Assembly: GCA_023423335.1 (NCBI GenBank)
Contig: JAFAFU010000030.1
Location: forward strand, 186,001 to 250,000
Length of the DNA stretch: 64,000 nt
DNA from: Bacillota bacterium
Lineage (GTDB): Bacteria; Bacillota; Clostridia; Lachnospirales; Lachnospiraceae
Direction of reading: 5' to 3'
A model generated the notes under the pieces. The model ran no database searches. It was not told the origin of the DNA and saw only the letters and a list, made by a program, of their open reading frames with translations. Positions 41,642-50,686 of this stretch are shown piece by piece (position 1 is the first letter of the stretch; each line of letters begins with the position of its first letter). A program made the translations under genes and the position numbers.

Positions 41642-43228
41642 TTATCTTCCGAACTCTGATAATATCAGGTCCTTATTACGTTCCAATGCCATCCTGATAC
41701 TCCAGCTGTTTACAAACAACAGAAGGGGATTTTCTTTCAGATCCTTAACCTTCTTCGTATCAGAGGATACGCTGAGCTTGCTGACATCAATGTTCTTGTT
41801 CTCAATCCAGCGGATATGCTCATATGCCAGCGGCTCCAGCCTGACCTCCACTCCATATTCATACTCCAGGCGGAATTTTAACACATCAAATTGAAGGGTT
41901 CCGACTACTCCGACGATAATTTCCTCCATACCGGTATTATATTCCTGGAAAATCTGAATTGCACCCTCCTGGGCAATCTGGGTAATTCCTTTCAGGAACT
42001 GCTTCCGCTTCATGGTGTCTACCTGCCGTACCTTAGCAAAATGCTCCGGCGAGAAGGTGGGGATTCCCGCATACATAAATTTCCGATCCGGCATACAGAG
42101 GGTATCCCCAATGGAGAAAATACCGGGATCAAATACGCCGATGATGTCTCCGGCATAGGCTTCCTCGATAATCTTTCTCTCCTGAGCCATCAGCTGCTGC
42201 GGCTGGGAGAGCCGTATCACCTTATTCCCCTGGACATGATTAACCTCCATACCGGCCGTGAATTTTCCGGAACAGATTCGCATAAAGGCGATGCGGTCCC
42301 GGTGCGCCTTGTTCATATTTGCCTGTATCTTAAACACAAATGCCGAAAAATCATTATTCAGCGGATCTATTTTACCCTCGGAGGATTCTCTGGCTAAAGG
42401 GGAAGTCGTCATGGCCAGGTAATGCTTTAAAAAGGTCTCTACTCCGAAATTTGTCAAAGCCGAGCCGAAGAATACCGGTGTCAGCTGCCCTGAGAGCACT
42501 CTGTTCAGATCAAACTCACTGCTGGCTCCGTCTATCAGTTCAATCTCTTCCGATAAAATCGTATGGTTTTCTCTGCCGATCAGGTTATCCAGGCCCGGAT
42601 CCCCTAATTCTGCTTCGACCGTATCCACTTCCTTCTGGCCGTTATTCGCAGCGTAAAACCGGTTGATGTGACTGGACTCTCTGTCATATACTCCCTTAAA
42701 ATTCTTTCCGGAGCCAATCGGCCAATTCATCGGACAGGTCTGGATTCCCAATACTGTCTCAATCTCATCCAACAGCTCAAAGGTATCCCTTGCTTCTCTG
42801 TCCAGCTTGTTGATAAAGGTAAAAATCGGGATATTCCGCATAACGCAGACCTTGAACAGCTTCATCGTCTGGCTTTCAACACCTTTTGAGGCATCGATGA
42901 CCATAACCGCGGAATCAGCAGCCATCAGGGTACGGTAGGTGTCCTCGGAAAAGTCCTGATGCCCCGGTGTGTCCAATATATTAATGCAATAATCTCCGTA
43001 GTTAAACTGCATAACCGAAGAAGTAACCGAAATACCTCGCTGCTTCTCAATCTCCATCCAGTCCGATACGGCGTGCCTCTCCGTCTTTTTGCCCTTGACA
43101 GAGCCAGCCAGGTTAATTGCTCCTCCATACAACAGAAGCTTCTCCGTCAGCGTTGTTTTTCCTGCATCCGGGTGGGATATAATCGCAAAGGTTCGTCTTT
43201 TTTGTATTTCCTTACTGTAATCCGACAA
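41642..43228 (-). CDS. prfC: Peptide chain release factor 3
   Basis: This 528-residue GTPase has the P-loop SHPDAGKTTLTE, switch II LDTPGHQDF and NKLD, and the RF3 C-terminal domains. It recycles RF1 and RF2 after peptide release. I place the start at TTG 43228: GGAGGT lies 7 nt upstream and the protein then begins like other RF3s (SDYSKEIQKRRTFAIISHPD). ATGs at 43252 and 43264 lie upstream of that ribosome binding site and are not supported. A tandem repeat lies before the gene. Confidence 0.95.
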   Translation of the reverse strand: MSDYSKEIQKRRTFAIISHPDAGKTTLTEKLLLYGGAINLAGSVKGKKTERHAVSDWMEIEKQRGISVTSSVMQFNYGDYCINILDTPGHQDFSEDTYRTLMAADSAVMVIDASKGVESQTMKLFKVCVMRNIPIFTFINKLDREARDTFELLDEIETVLGIQTCPMNWPIGSGKNFKGVYDRESSHINRFYAANNGQKEVDTVEAELGDPGLDNLIGRENHTILSEEIELIDGASSEFDLNRVLSGQLTPVFFGSALTNFGVETFLKHYLAMTTSPLARESSEGKIDPLNNDFSAFVFKIQANMNKAHRDRIAFMRICSGKFTAGMEVNHVQGNKVIRLSQPQQLMAQERKIIEEAYAGDIIGVFDPGIFSIGDTLCMPDRKFMYAGIPTFSPEHFAKVRQVDTMKRKQFLKGITQIAQEGAIQIFQEYNTGMEEIIVGVVGTLQFDVLKFRLEYEYGVEVRLEPLAYEHIRWIENKNIDVSKLSVSSDTKKVKDLKENPLLLFVNSWSIRMALERNKDLILSEFGR

Positions 43229-43321
43229 TTGTAAAACCTCCAAATCATTCATAAAACCACTCAATCATATAATAAGATGGAGTCAATTGTCAAGGTATTA
43301 AACATGTTTTATTGTTCTATA

Positions 43322-43413
43322 TAAATATGTTCTATTATTTAAATTAAATATATTCTGTTATTTAAATTAAATATGTTCTGTTATTTAAATTAAATATGTT
43401 CTGTTATTTAATT
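43322..43413. repeat. 23-bp tandem repeat, four units
   Basis: Four head-to-tail 23-bp units of the form TAAATATGTTCTGTTATTTA plus AAT, at 43322, 43345, 43368 and 43391, with one to three differences each. It is AT-rich and sits in the prfC 5' region, just past the 3' end of the 43447 gene. Confidence 0.95.
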
Positions 43414-43446
43414 GAACACATTATCGTTCTCATGGACCGGATACCG

Positions 43447-44400
43447 TTAATTCCGTCTTCTCAGCAGGGAAATTCCCGTATTGATCTCCGCGGGACCCGT
43501 ATCTTTTCCTTCCAGGGCAGCATATGCCTGAGCCATGCCTAAATAGCCCATGGTATATGGATTCTGTGTCAATACTGTCTTAAGTCTTCCATCTCTTATC
43601 ATGGCAAGGATTTCATCCGACCGGTCGAAGCCTATCCCGATAATTTCGGGTTTTACAGCCCCGATGGCATTACCGACTCCGATGGTGGAGCCCTCGTTTG
43701 TCCCAAACAGACCCACCAGTTCGGAATTCTCAGCGATCATGGCGGCTGCCGCCTGCTCTGATGCCAGGGGATCCCCGTTTAAGTAAACCGTATTCAATAC
43801 AAGAAACCTGCCATCCTTTCCAATTGCTTCACGGAAGCCGATCTCCCTGTTCATTGTTGAATTCGTTACCGTACTTACTCCAATGATACCTATGGAACCG
43901 GAACTGATACCGGCCGAATCCAGTTCCGCAAGCATGGTTTCTCCGGCAGTTATTCCGGCATTGTAATTATTCGTAGCCAAAGTGGTAATAACCTCCTCGT
44001 AAGCAGGGGAATCCACGTAAATAAAGCGTACGCTTTTTGCTTTGGCATCCTCAATGGCATAGGATAATTTCAGCGGATCATTGGCTGCCAGCAGAATCAG
44101 ATCTGCTCCGTCCTCGACCGCTTTATATATCAACTCAATTTGTTTTGTATTATCCCTGGTTTCGGGTGCCTCCCAGATATACTCAATCCCCAGCAGTGCC
44201 GCCATATCTGCGGCTCCCTGATCCAATATATACCAATGCCGGTCTATTTTATCCATCGTGATCAGATAAACCTTATGGGGCTGTGCCTGGCTCGCTGACA
44301 ATGAAGTTATCCTGCCGCTGTTATTCCGGAAAATTGCAATAAATATAGAAACCCCTAACAAAATGACAAGAACGATGAATGCCGGCTTTATCCTGTTCAA
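43447..44400 (-). CDS. Membrane-anchored sugar-binding protein (ribose/galactose type)
   Basis: This protein of about 317 residues has one membrane anchor (residues 6-25) and then a periplasmic-binding-protein type 4 fold: KVYLITMDKIDRHWYILDQG, ATNNYNAGITAGE, GLFGTNEGSTIGVGNAI and IIGIGFDRSDEILAMI. There is no lipobox. It is not next to a permease, so it may sense sugar for a kinase rather than transport it. I favour a TTG start at 44400 with GAGGGGAG 5 nt upstream; the frame extends to 44457. Confidence 0.75.
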   Translation of the reverse strand: MNRIKPAFIVLVILLGVSIFIAIFRNNSGRITSLSASQAQPHKVYLITMDKIDRHWYILDQGAADMAALLGIEYIWEAPETRDNTKQIELIYKAVEDGADLILLAANDPLKLSYAIEDAKAKSVRFIYVDSPAYEEVITTLATNNYNAGITAGETMLAELDSAGISSGSIGIIGVSTVTNSTMNREIGFREAIGKDGRFLVLNTVYLNGDPLASEQAAAAMIAENSELVGLFGTNEGSTIGVGNAIGAVKPEIIGIGFDRSDEILAMIRDGRLKTVLTQNPYTMGYLGMAQAYAALEGKDTGPAEINTGISLLRRRN

Positions 44401-44631
44401 CGAAGCTCCCCTCTTTCCTGGTCCCATAATTGTACCGGCTCTCTGCCTTACAGCCATATCCGCTATCAGATACCGGTGTACAAGTCTGTCTCACATAACA
44501 AATATATTCATTCGGCCCGCTAATATACTACGAAATCGAATCGGCAGCCGGACACAAAACGAAGAAAGACCTGCATCATAAGCCTGATGCAGGTCTTTCT
44601 TCGTTTTGAGGAGTTCATACGGTATATCCGC

Positions 44632-46362
44632 TTAATCAATATGGTAATAGTCAAAATCCGCATATCCGCCGTTTTGAGCGGTAGCATAACAGAATAAGGC
44701 AGCCCGGTATCCCATAAAGTGATCCAGGGTATATGCCATCGGTAAGGCGTAATCGAGTTTTTCCCATTGGGTACCATCCATAGAATAATAAAAATATGCC
44801 TTATCCAATTTCGTTAAATTCTTTATGCTCCCAAAGTCAAACATAAACTGAATCTTTAAATAGATCTTCTCCTGTTCCAAAGGAACAGCGGACTGTTCCA
44901 GGGGATTACCGGTACCGTCATTCGAGGCTAAAATCAACTGTCTGCTTCCGTCTTCCGACACCTTTACTCCAAGCATTCCATAGCCATTCTGGTAGGCTGC
45001 GATTCCGGCATAATCTCCGGGGTTCATCCCGGCGGTATCCAGCAGGGTCTCGCAAACAAAGTCCGGCCCTAAGGTTCTTTGGGAAAGAGTATTTCTGGCA
45101 CTCAGGAGATTGGGTACTACACTGTTGCAGGTCAGGCGGAGATATCCGGGCCGGGCCGTTACGGACCAAGCAGAAGGCTCGGGATTATGGTTCCACTGCC
45201 ACTGCAGCTTCAGCCTGTTCTCTTCATAATCAAACTCATCCTCCGCTACAACCCCGTTGGAGGACTGTTCCGCCGTTTTTATCCCCGGCTGCTCGGGAAC
45301 CCTTCCATTGATACCCATCATCGGCCATCCCTCTTCCCAGGCTACCGGAACCAGGATCGGGATCCGGCCGACCGCACCATGATCCTGGAACAGGATTGCA
45401 AACCATTCGCCCTCCCCTGTCTCAACAATTCCGCCCTGGGCCACACCATTATTGCCATAGTAATAATTATCATCCAGAACGATCTTACCTTCATATTCCC
45501 CAAGCAGGGTATTGCTTCGGTAACACCATTCAATTCTTCTCGCGGTGCCGGTCCTGGGCCACTCGATTAAAAACAAATAATAAACACCATTGATTTTGTA
45601 GAAGTGGCTGCCCTCCGAATTTACAATGTTGTTTTCTCCCACGGCATTTATCAGTAATTGATCCACTCCGCCCGGCTTAACACTGCTTACGTCCTCCGTC
45701 AGCTCTGTGATTCTGATCCTGCCGTTGCCATGGACCAGATAAACTCTGCCGTCTTCGTCAAAAAGCAGGGAAGGGTCATGGTATAGGCCGGGAAGAATAT
45801 TTCTTTCCCAAGGCCCCTCCAGGATATCCCTGGTATGATAGATGTAGGTCCGGTTCATATCCAGACTGGCAAAACAGACATAGAAGGTTCCTTCGTTGTA
45901 TCGTAAGCTTGCTGCCCAGGACCCTTTGCCATAGACATTCTTACCGTCCGTCAGATTATATTTATCATTATCCTCCAATATATCATATACATAGGAGACA
46001 ATTTCCCAATCAGCCAGATCAGTGCTTCGCATCACCGGGACCCCCGGGGACAGATGCATCGTTGTGCTGACCATATAATAATAATCGCCGACCCGGATAA
46101 CATCCGGGTCCGGCACATCCGCCCAGATAAGCGGGTTCGTGACTTCCTTCATCAGCTTCTCCTCCCGGACAATTGTGTCTTCTTTCTCCTTGGATACCGC
46201 TTCCTCCTCCGGTCCTGTATCAGCGGCAATGTCCGGACGGTTTTCTTCAAACCCGGTATCCGTCTTCGTATCCGTGCTATCCTCCGTTTTTTTTCTGCAG
46301 GCAGCAAGCAGCAATACCAGAGTGATCAGATAAACAAAACAAATCAGCTTCCTCATACCCAT
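44632..46362 (-). CDS. GH43 lipoprotein (arabinofuranosidase/xylosidase type)
   Basis: This 576-residue protein has a signal peptide with lipobox (LLLAACRKK), so it is cell-surface bound. A Glu/Asp-rich linker follows, then the GH43 beta-propeller, with Asp in WADVPDPDVI, Asp in YHDPSLLFD and Glu in NSEGSHFYK as catalytic set. The C-terminal 200 residues form a concanavalin-like domain often found in GH43 proteins acting on arabinoxylan. The start at 46362 is one base past the stop of the other GH43 gene, so they are coupled. Confidence 0.87.
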   Translation of the reverse strand: MGMRKLICFVYLITLVLLLAACRKKTEDSTDTKTDTGFEENRPDIAADTGPEEEAVSKEKEDTIVREEKLMKEVTNPLIWADVPDPDVIRVGDYYYMVSTTMHLSPGVPVMRSTDLADWEIVSYVYDILEDNDKYNLTDGKNVYGKGSWAASLRYNEGTFYVCFASLDMNRTYIYHTRDILEGPWERNILPGLYHDPSLLFDEDGRVYLVHGNGRIRITELTEDVSSVKPGGVDQLLINAVGENNIVNSEGSHFYKINGVYYLFLIEWPRTGTARRIEWCYRSNTLLGEYEGKIVLDDNYYYGNNGVAQGGIVETGEGEWFAILFQDHGAVGRIPILVPVAWEEGWPMMGINGRVPEQPGIKTAEQSSNGVVAEDEFDYEENRLKLQWQWNHNPEPSAWSVTARPGYLRLTCNSVVPNLLSARNTLSQRTLGPDFVCETLLDTAGMNPGDYAGIAAYQNGYGMLGVKVSEDGSRQLILASNDGTGNPLEQSAVPLEQEKIYLKIQFMFDFGSIKNLTKLDKAYFYYSMDGTQWEKLDYALPMAYTLDHFMGYRAALFCYATAQNGGYADFDYYHID

Positions 46363-46363
46363 A

Positions 46364-48055
46364 TCATTTCGCAAAGCTCCAGGTATCAAACCGGAAGCCC
46401 TCTCCACAGAAGGTAAAAAACATATTATGTATGCCGTTCACGCCCTTGATCTCCACGGTAATTTCCTTATATTCTGCGGTACTGCCGGTATTCGGAACCT
46501 CAAGATAACCCAAAACCTCTCCGTCGGCCGAATCAACCGTAATCCGGATCAGGTTGCCGGTGAATTCAGAGGAGACCTTCGCTGTAAAGGAAGTGGGTGC
46601 CGTATCACCAAAATCCACATTGGATAAGCCGATCCAGCTCCCCGTCGTCAGATCGGTAAGGGCGTAATTTACCGTTCCATAGGTACTGCTGTCTATCCCT
46701 GCCTTCCCGGTGCTTACCCCTCCCATCCAGGCAAAGGTCTCGGCTTCCGTCACCTGATAGGGATCCAGGTTCTGAAGCTGTTCCACCCCGAATCTGGATG
46801 CCTTAATATTCTGGATGCTTCCGTCTTCATTGATCGTCACTTCATCCACATGGGTGCTGCGGTAGCCTCCCTTTATCCCCATACTATCCTGCAGAAGCTG
46901 GGTATGATAGAACATATACCATTTATCCTTAAAGTTTATCATGCAATGGTGGTTATTACCCCAGGTACCGAAAAATCTTCCGGGGTTCTGAAGTATGGAG
47001 CCCTGATACTCCCAGGGACCCATCGGATGGTCACTGGTCATATAGATAATTTCAGCGGTTCCGGGCTTATAGGGTCCGACTGCATTGTCCCTGCTCGCCC
47101 AGTTGGAGCAATAGGTATAATAATAGGTATCCCCAATCTTATTGATACCCGAATCCTCAAACAGGTAGGGCGCTTCGATTACCACCGGAGCTCCTGCCAG
47201 GCTGATCATATCCTCACCCAGCTCTACCACTCTGGCCGTGTTCGGCATTTCCTCCCGGCCGGCGGGAACACCGCCGCCAAAATACAGATAGGATTTGCCG
47301 TCATCATCTGTAAATACCGCCGGATCAAAAAGCCAGGTTATATCGGAGCAGTTTTCCGTCTGTTTTGTTATTATGGGCTTACCCAAAGGATCCAGGAAGG
47401 GACCGACCGGACTGTCACTCCGGAGCACTCCGATGGAGCTGGCATTGTTGGCATAATAAAGGAAGAATTGGTCCTTCCCATTGATTTTCTTATGAATAGC
47501 AGCGGGAGCCCAGGAGTTATTTGCCCAGATCGAGCCTCCGCCATAGCCGCCCACCTTGATTAATCCATGATCCGTCCAGTTAACCAAATCGTCGGAGGAG
47601 ATACAGCCCAGAGAATTGATCTTGCTATAGGTATTTTCCTTCGGATTACCGTCACCATCGTATTCCACCACATCATTGGTCATATAAACATATACCCTAT
47701 CCCCATATACCATGGCATAAGGATCCGCTCCGAACCTCTGAGACATCAGGGGATTGTGATAGCCGACCGCTTTATAGGCTTCGGCCAATTCAATGTTCTC
47801 AAACAACTTCTCCGGATTTTCAATGGTAGGCTGATAAGCGGGTACAGGCGTAGCTGTCGGTACTGTAACTGTAGCCTTATCTTCCATAACTGTTTTCTCC
47901 TCCTCTTCTTTCGTTTCCTCAATTACATCTGTTCCCGGTTTTACGGCTTCCTCTGCCAGATCCTTCTTCCCATCTCCGGATTTGGCCTGACAGCCTGTGA
48001 TGGTAATAAGGCCAAGCATCAGAAATAATGCCAGAAACCCTTCTCTCTTTTTCAT
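46364..48055 (-). CDS. GH43 lipoprotein with C-terminal CBM6 (arabinoxylan type)
   Basis: This 563-residue lipoprotein has the signal LGLITITGCQAKSG and a Thr/Glu-rich linker. Its GH43 domain (Asp in RFGADPYAMV, Asp in WLFDPAVFTDDDG, Glu in PYLFEDSGINK) is of the type that removes arabinose from xylan. Residues about 430-563 form a CBM6-like beta-sandwich (YQVTEAETFAWMGG, DFGDTAPTSFTAKV). GGAGGTAAAA precedes the ATG at 48055. Confidence 0.87.
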   Translation of the reverse strand: MKKREGFLALFLMLGLITITGCQAKSGDGKKDLAEEAVKPGTDVIEETKEEEEKTVMEDKATVTVPTATPVPAYQPTIENPEKLFENIELAEAYKAVGYHNPLMSQRFGADPYAMVYGDRVYVYMTNDVVEYDGDGNPKENTYSKINSLGCISSDDLVNWTDHGLIKVGGYGGGSIWANNSWAPAAIHKKINGKDQFFLYYANNASSIGVLRSDSPVGPFLDPLGKPIITKQTENCSDITWLFDPAVFTDDDGKSYLYFGGGVPAGREEMPNTARVVELGEDMISLAGAPVVIEAPYLFEDSGINKIGDTYYYTYCSNWASRDNAVGPYKPGTAEIIYMTSDHPMGPWEYQGSILQNPGRFFGTWGNNHHCMINFKDKWYMFYHTQLLQDSMGIKGGYRSTHVDEVTINEDGSIQNIKASRFGVEQLQNLDPYQVTEAETFAWMGGVSTGKAGIDSSTYGTVNYALTDLTTGSWIGLSNVDFGDTAPTSFTAKVSSEFTGNLIRITVDSADGEVLGYLEVPNTGSTAEYKEITVEIKGVNGIHNMFFTFCGEGFRFDTWSFAK

Positions 48056-48120
48056 TTTTACCTCCATTCCTTCTTTTAACCTTCATGCCCCATAGATGTA
48101 TTTTCATAATATATGCAACA

Positions 48121-48150
48121 TTCAAACGGCTCCCGGAGGAGCCATTTGAA
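48121..48150. repeat. Near-perfect 30-bp palindrome upstream of the GH43 pair
   Basis: Arms TTCAAACGGCTCC and GGAGCCATTTGAA with a 4-base centre; one mismatch pair. There is no T-run on either strand. It lies between araD and the GH43 genes, about 65 bp before the start at 48055, so it may be a regulator site or a processing hairpin. Confidence 0.6.
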
Positions 48151-48226
48151 CCATTGCTGTCAAGGGTATATGGAAAAGTAAGTGAAAAGCAAATAATAGA
48201 TAACTCCTGTTTCTGAAAGTGTCGTT

Positions 48227-48922
48227 TTATTCCTGCTTCTGCCCATAATATGCATTTTCTCCGTGCTTTCGGAAGTAATGCTTATCCTGCAGCACCTGCG
48301 GTGCAGGTTCCACACCGGGATTTAATTGTTCCGTTCGGAAAGCCATTTTCGATACCTCTTCTAATACCACTGCATTATGGACTGCTTCGGAAGCATTCCT
48401 TCCCCAGGTAAACGGCCCATGGCTTGAGCAAAGAATCCCCGGAGTCTCCATCGGATTCTTTCCCTGAAGGGCTTCGATGATGACTTGTCCTGTATTCTTC
48501 TCATAGGCTTCGTCGATTTCCTCCTTCGTCAGATTACGGGCACAGGGAATTTCCCCGTAATAATAATCCGCATGAGTGGTTCCGTAACAGGGTATCGCCC
48601 GCTTCGCCTGCGCCCAGCTGGTTGCCCAGGTGGAATGGGTATGGACGATTCCTCCGATCCCCGGATAGTGTTTGTAAAGCTCAAGGTGTGTCGGTGTATC
48701 CGATGAGGGCTGATACCTCCCCTCTACCCTATTTCCCTCCAAGTCTACCACAACCATGTCCTCCGGCTTCAAGGCTTCGTAATCCACACCGCTGGGCTTA
48801 ATGACTACATATCCCGTCGCCCGGTCAATCCCGCTGACATTTCCCCAGGTATAGGTCACCAATCCTCGTTTCGGAAGTTCCAGGTTAGCTTCATAGACCT
48901 TCTGTTTCAGTTCATCCAACAT
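48227..48922 (-). CDS. araD: L-ribulose-5-phosphate 4-epimerase
   Basis: This 231-residue class II aldolase-fold enzyme, the same length as enteric AraD, starts MLDELKQKVYEANLELPKRG. TWGNVSGIDR, IKPSGVDYE and VHTHSTWATSWAQ supply the phosphate, metal and catalytic residues. It converts L-ribulose 5-phosphate to D-xylulose 5-phosphate. I chose 48922 by family length; no clear ribosome binding site decides among the ATGs at 48922, 48934 and 48943. No ribulokinase (araB) is visible in this window. Confidence 0.93.
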   Translation of the reverse strand: MLDELKQKVYEANLELPKRGLVTYTWGNVSGIDRATGYVVIKPSGVDYEALKPEDMVVVDLEGNRVEGRYQPSSDTPTHLELYKHYPGIGGIVHTHSTWATSWAQAKRAIPCYGTTHADYYYGEIPCARNLTKEEIDEAYEKNTGQVIIEALQGKNPMETPGILCSSHGPFTWGRNASEAVHNAVVLEEVSKMAFRTEQLNPGVEPAPQVLQDKHYFRKHGENAYYGQKQE

Positions 48923-48991
48923 AATACTAACCATACCTTTCATTCAAGCCTGCAAGCTTTGGGCCGCAGCCTTTGTGTTAGTCTGTGCCTG

Positions 48992-50479
48992 TTAACGGAA
49001 TACAACACTGTTAAATCGTAATTCCTTCTTAAGATTCCGGATTGTCGTATCCTTATCAATGATTATGCTTTCAATCCCCATAGCTGCCGCCCAGTCCTCC
49101 ATCTGTTCCGCACTCAGATCATAGGAGAAGGCGGTATGATGGGCTCCGCCCGCTAAGATCCAAGCCTCCGCTCCTGTCTCCAGATCCGGTTCCGGTGTCC
49201 AGAAGGCCGCCGCAACCGGAAGCTTCGGCATAGGCTTCTCTATCCTCTTACATTGTACCGCATTGATAATCAGACGGAAGCGATTTCCCAAATCAATTAA
49301 GGATACTGCCACTGCCGGTCCGGTTTTTGCTGTAAATACCAGTCTGGCCGGGTCTTCCCGGTTACCCATGGATAACGGACACACCTTAATACTAATCGGA
49401 CCCTCTGCAATCGTTGGGCAAATCTCCAGCATATGTGCCTGAAGTATTCCTTCCTTCCCCGGAACCAGATTATAGGTATAGTCCTCCAGGAAGGAGGTTC
49501 CTTTGGCATTCCTTATATTCGCCGTCATCAGCTTCATGATGCGAACCATGGCTGCTGTCTTCCAGTCACCCTCCGCACCGAAGCCGTAGCCCTTTTCCAT
49601 CAATCTCTGGATTGCCAGACCGGGCAATTGCCTTAAAGCACCCAAATCCCCAAAATGCGTTACGATGGCATGGTAATTCTTCTCCTTTAAGAAGCGTTCA
49701 AAGCCAAGCTCCATTTGAGCCTGCACGGCAACATGCGCTCTGAATTCAGCGGCATCCCTTCCCTCCGGATGTATCTCATATTTATCATAATATTCTTCCA
49801 CCAGCACCCCGGTATCGGAAGCAGATACTGCTGATACGGCATCCGCAATCTCCTTGATCGGATATGCATCAATCTCCCAGCCAAACTTCATCTGGGCTTC
49901 AACCTTATCCCCCTCCGTAACTGCCACATTTCTCATATTATCTGCCACTCTCAGAACCCTGACATGACTGCTTTCCATGATGCCGACGGCCGTCCTCATC
50001 CAGGCGGCCAGCTTATCCTGCACCTTCCTATGGCTCCAATGGCCGACAACAACCTTCCGCTCGATTCCCATGCGGCTGACCATGTGACCGAATTCCCTGT
50101 CCCCGTGAGCGGACTGGTTCTCATTCATGAAATCCATATCAATCGTTTCATAGGGAATTTCTAAATTAAATTGTGTATGCAGATGCAGCAAGGGTTTTCT
50201 GTATTCCTGCAAACCTAAAATCCAGGACTTCGCCGGAGAAAAGGTATGCATCCAGGCAATAACACCTGCGCAGGTATCTTCCGAATTCGCCTCATTGAAG
50301 GTCTTTCGGATGATATCTCCGGTAATCAGTGTAGGCTTCCAAACTAATTCAAACGGCAGCATACCGGATCGGTTCAATTCCTCCACAATAATTCTGGAAT
50401 GCTTTGCTACCGCCTCCAGACAATCCTCCCCGTAAAGATCCTGCGAACCGGTGCAAAACCAAAATTTATATTCCTTCAC
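48992..50479 (-). CDS. araA: L-arabinose isomerase
   Basis: This 495-residue enzyme starts MKEYKFWFCTGSQDLYGEDC. Catalytic and metal residues lie in the usual segments (GAEGDWKTAAMVRIMKLM and later HHTAFS). It converts L-arabinose to L-ribulose. I take GTG at 50479 because GGAGGTTAAT directly precedes it; the ATG at 50491 lies inside the ribosome binding region and would give a longer start. A hairpin repeat lies immediately before. No araB is present between araD and araA. Confidence 0.95.
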   Translation of the reverse strand: MKEYKFWFCTGSQDLYGEDCLEAVAKHSRIIVEELNRSGMLPFELVWKPTLITGDIIRKTFNEANSEDTCAGVIAWMHTFSPAKSWILGLQEYRKPLLHLHTQFNLEIPYETIDMDFMNENQSAHGDREFGHMVSRMGIERKVVVGHWSHRKVQDKLAAWMRTAVGIMESSHVRVLRVADNMRNVAVTEGDKVEAQMKFGWEIDAYPIKEIADAVSAVSASDTGVLVEEYYDKYEIHPEGRDAAEFRAHVAVQAQMELGFERFLKEKNYHAIVTHFGDLGALRQLPGLAIQRLMEKGYGFGAEGDWKTAAMVRIMKLMTANIRNAKGTSFLEDYTYNLVPGKEGILQAHMLEICPTIAEGPISIKVCPLSMGNREDPARLVFTAKTGPAVAVSLIDLGNRFRLIINAVQCKRIEKPMPKLPVAAAFWTPEPDLETGAEAWILAGGAHHTAFSYDLSAEQMEDWAAAMGIESIIIDKDTTIRNLKKELRFNSVVFR

Positions 50480-50481
50480 AT

Positions 50482-50523
50482 TAACCTCCATCTGCCGCCC
50501 CAGAGGCGGCATACAAATACTTT
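50482..50523 (-). repeat. Hairpin-plus-RBS leader repeat, copy 2 (before araA)
   Basis: Same unit as 36201-36241: AAAGTATTTGTATGCC, hairpin arms GCCGCC/GGCGGC, then GGAGGTTA. The araA start uses this ribosome binding site. Confidence 0.8.
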
Positions 50524-50527
50524 GCGA

Positions 50528-50578
50528 AAAGCGCGTAAGTGCTTTTTGCCGTGTGAAAATTGCTTTTAATTTTCACAC
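50528..50578. repeat. Dispersed repeat hairpin, copy 4 (partial)
   Basis: Hairpin GTGTGAAAAT ... ATTTTCACAC (50551-50578) after AGCGCGTAAGTGCTT. It is the second half of the two-hairpin repeat, flanked by two copies of the leader repeat. Confidence 0.7.
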
Positions 50579-50603
50579 TAACCTCCATCTGCCGCCTAAA
50601 GGC
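50579..50603 (-). repeat. Hairpin-plus-RBS leader repeat, truncated copy 3
   Basis: Keeps the GGAGGTTA part and half of the hairpin (TAACCTCCATCTGCCGCC on the plus strand) and is cut at AAAGGC. It is not next to a gene start. Confidence 0.7.
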
Positions 50604-50644
50604 TCTTCTCCGGATAATATTCCATCTTTATCTAAATTTTATAA

Positions 50645-50671
50645 CTTGTACGCTCATCTATACAACTTGTT
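50645..50671 (-). promoter_or_regulatory. araA promoter with candidate AraR sites
   Basis: On the minus strand -35 TTGTAT and -10 TATAAA are 16 bp apart. They are overlapped by ACAAGTTGTAT and GTACAAGTTAT, which resemble AraR half-sites. The 11-mer ATACAACTTGT (plus, 50660-50670) also occurs at 55870-55880, over the -35 of the importer promoter. Confidence 0.55.
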
Positions 50672-50686
50672 TTTTTTATGCTATAC

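Noticed and set aside
43322..43413. Possible CRISPR array
   Set aside because: The 23-bp units are directly adjacent with no unique spacers, so it is a simple tandem repeat.
46850..47563. Plus-strand frame of 237 codons opposite the GH43-CBM6 gene
   Set aside because: Shadow of the conserved glycosidase; no ribosome binding site.
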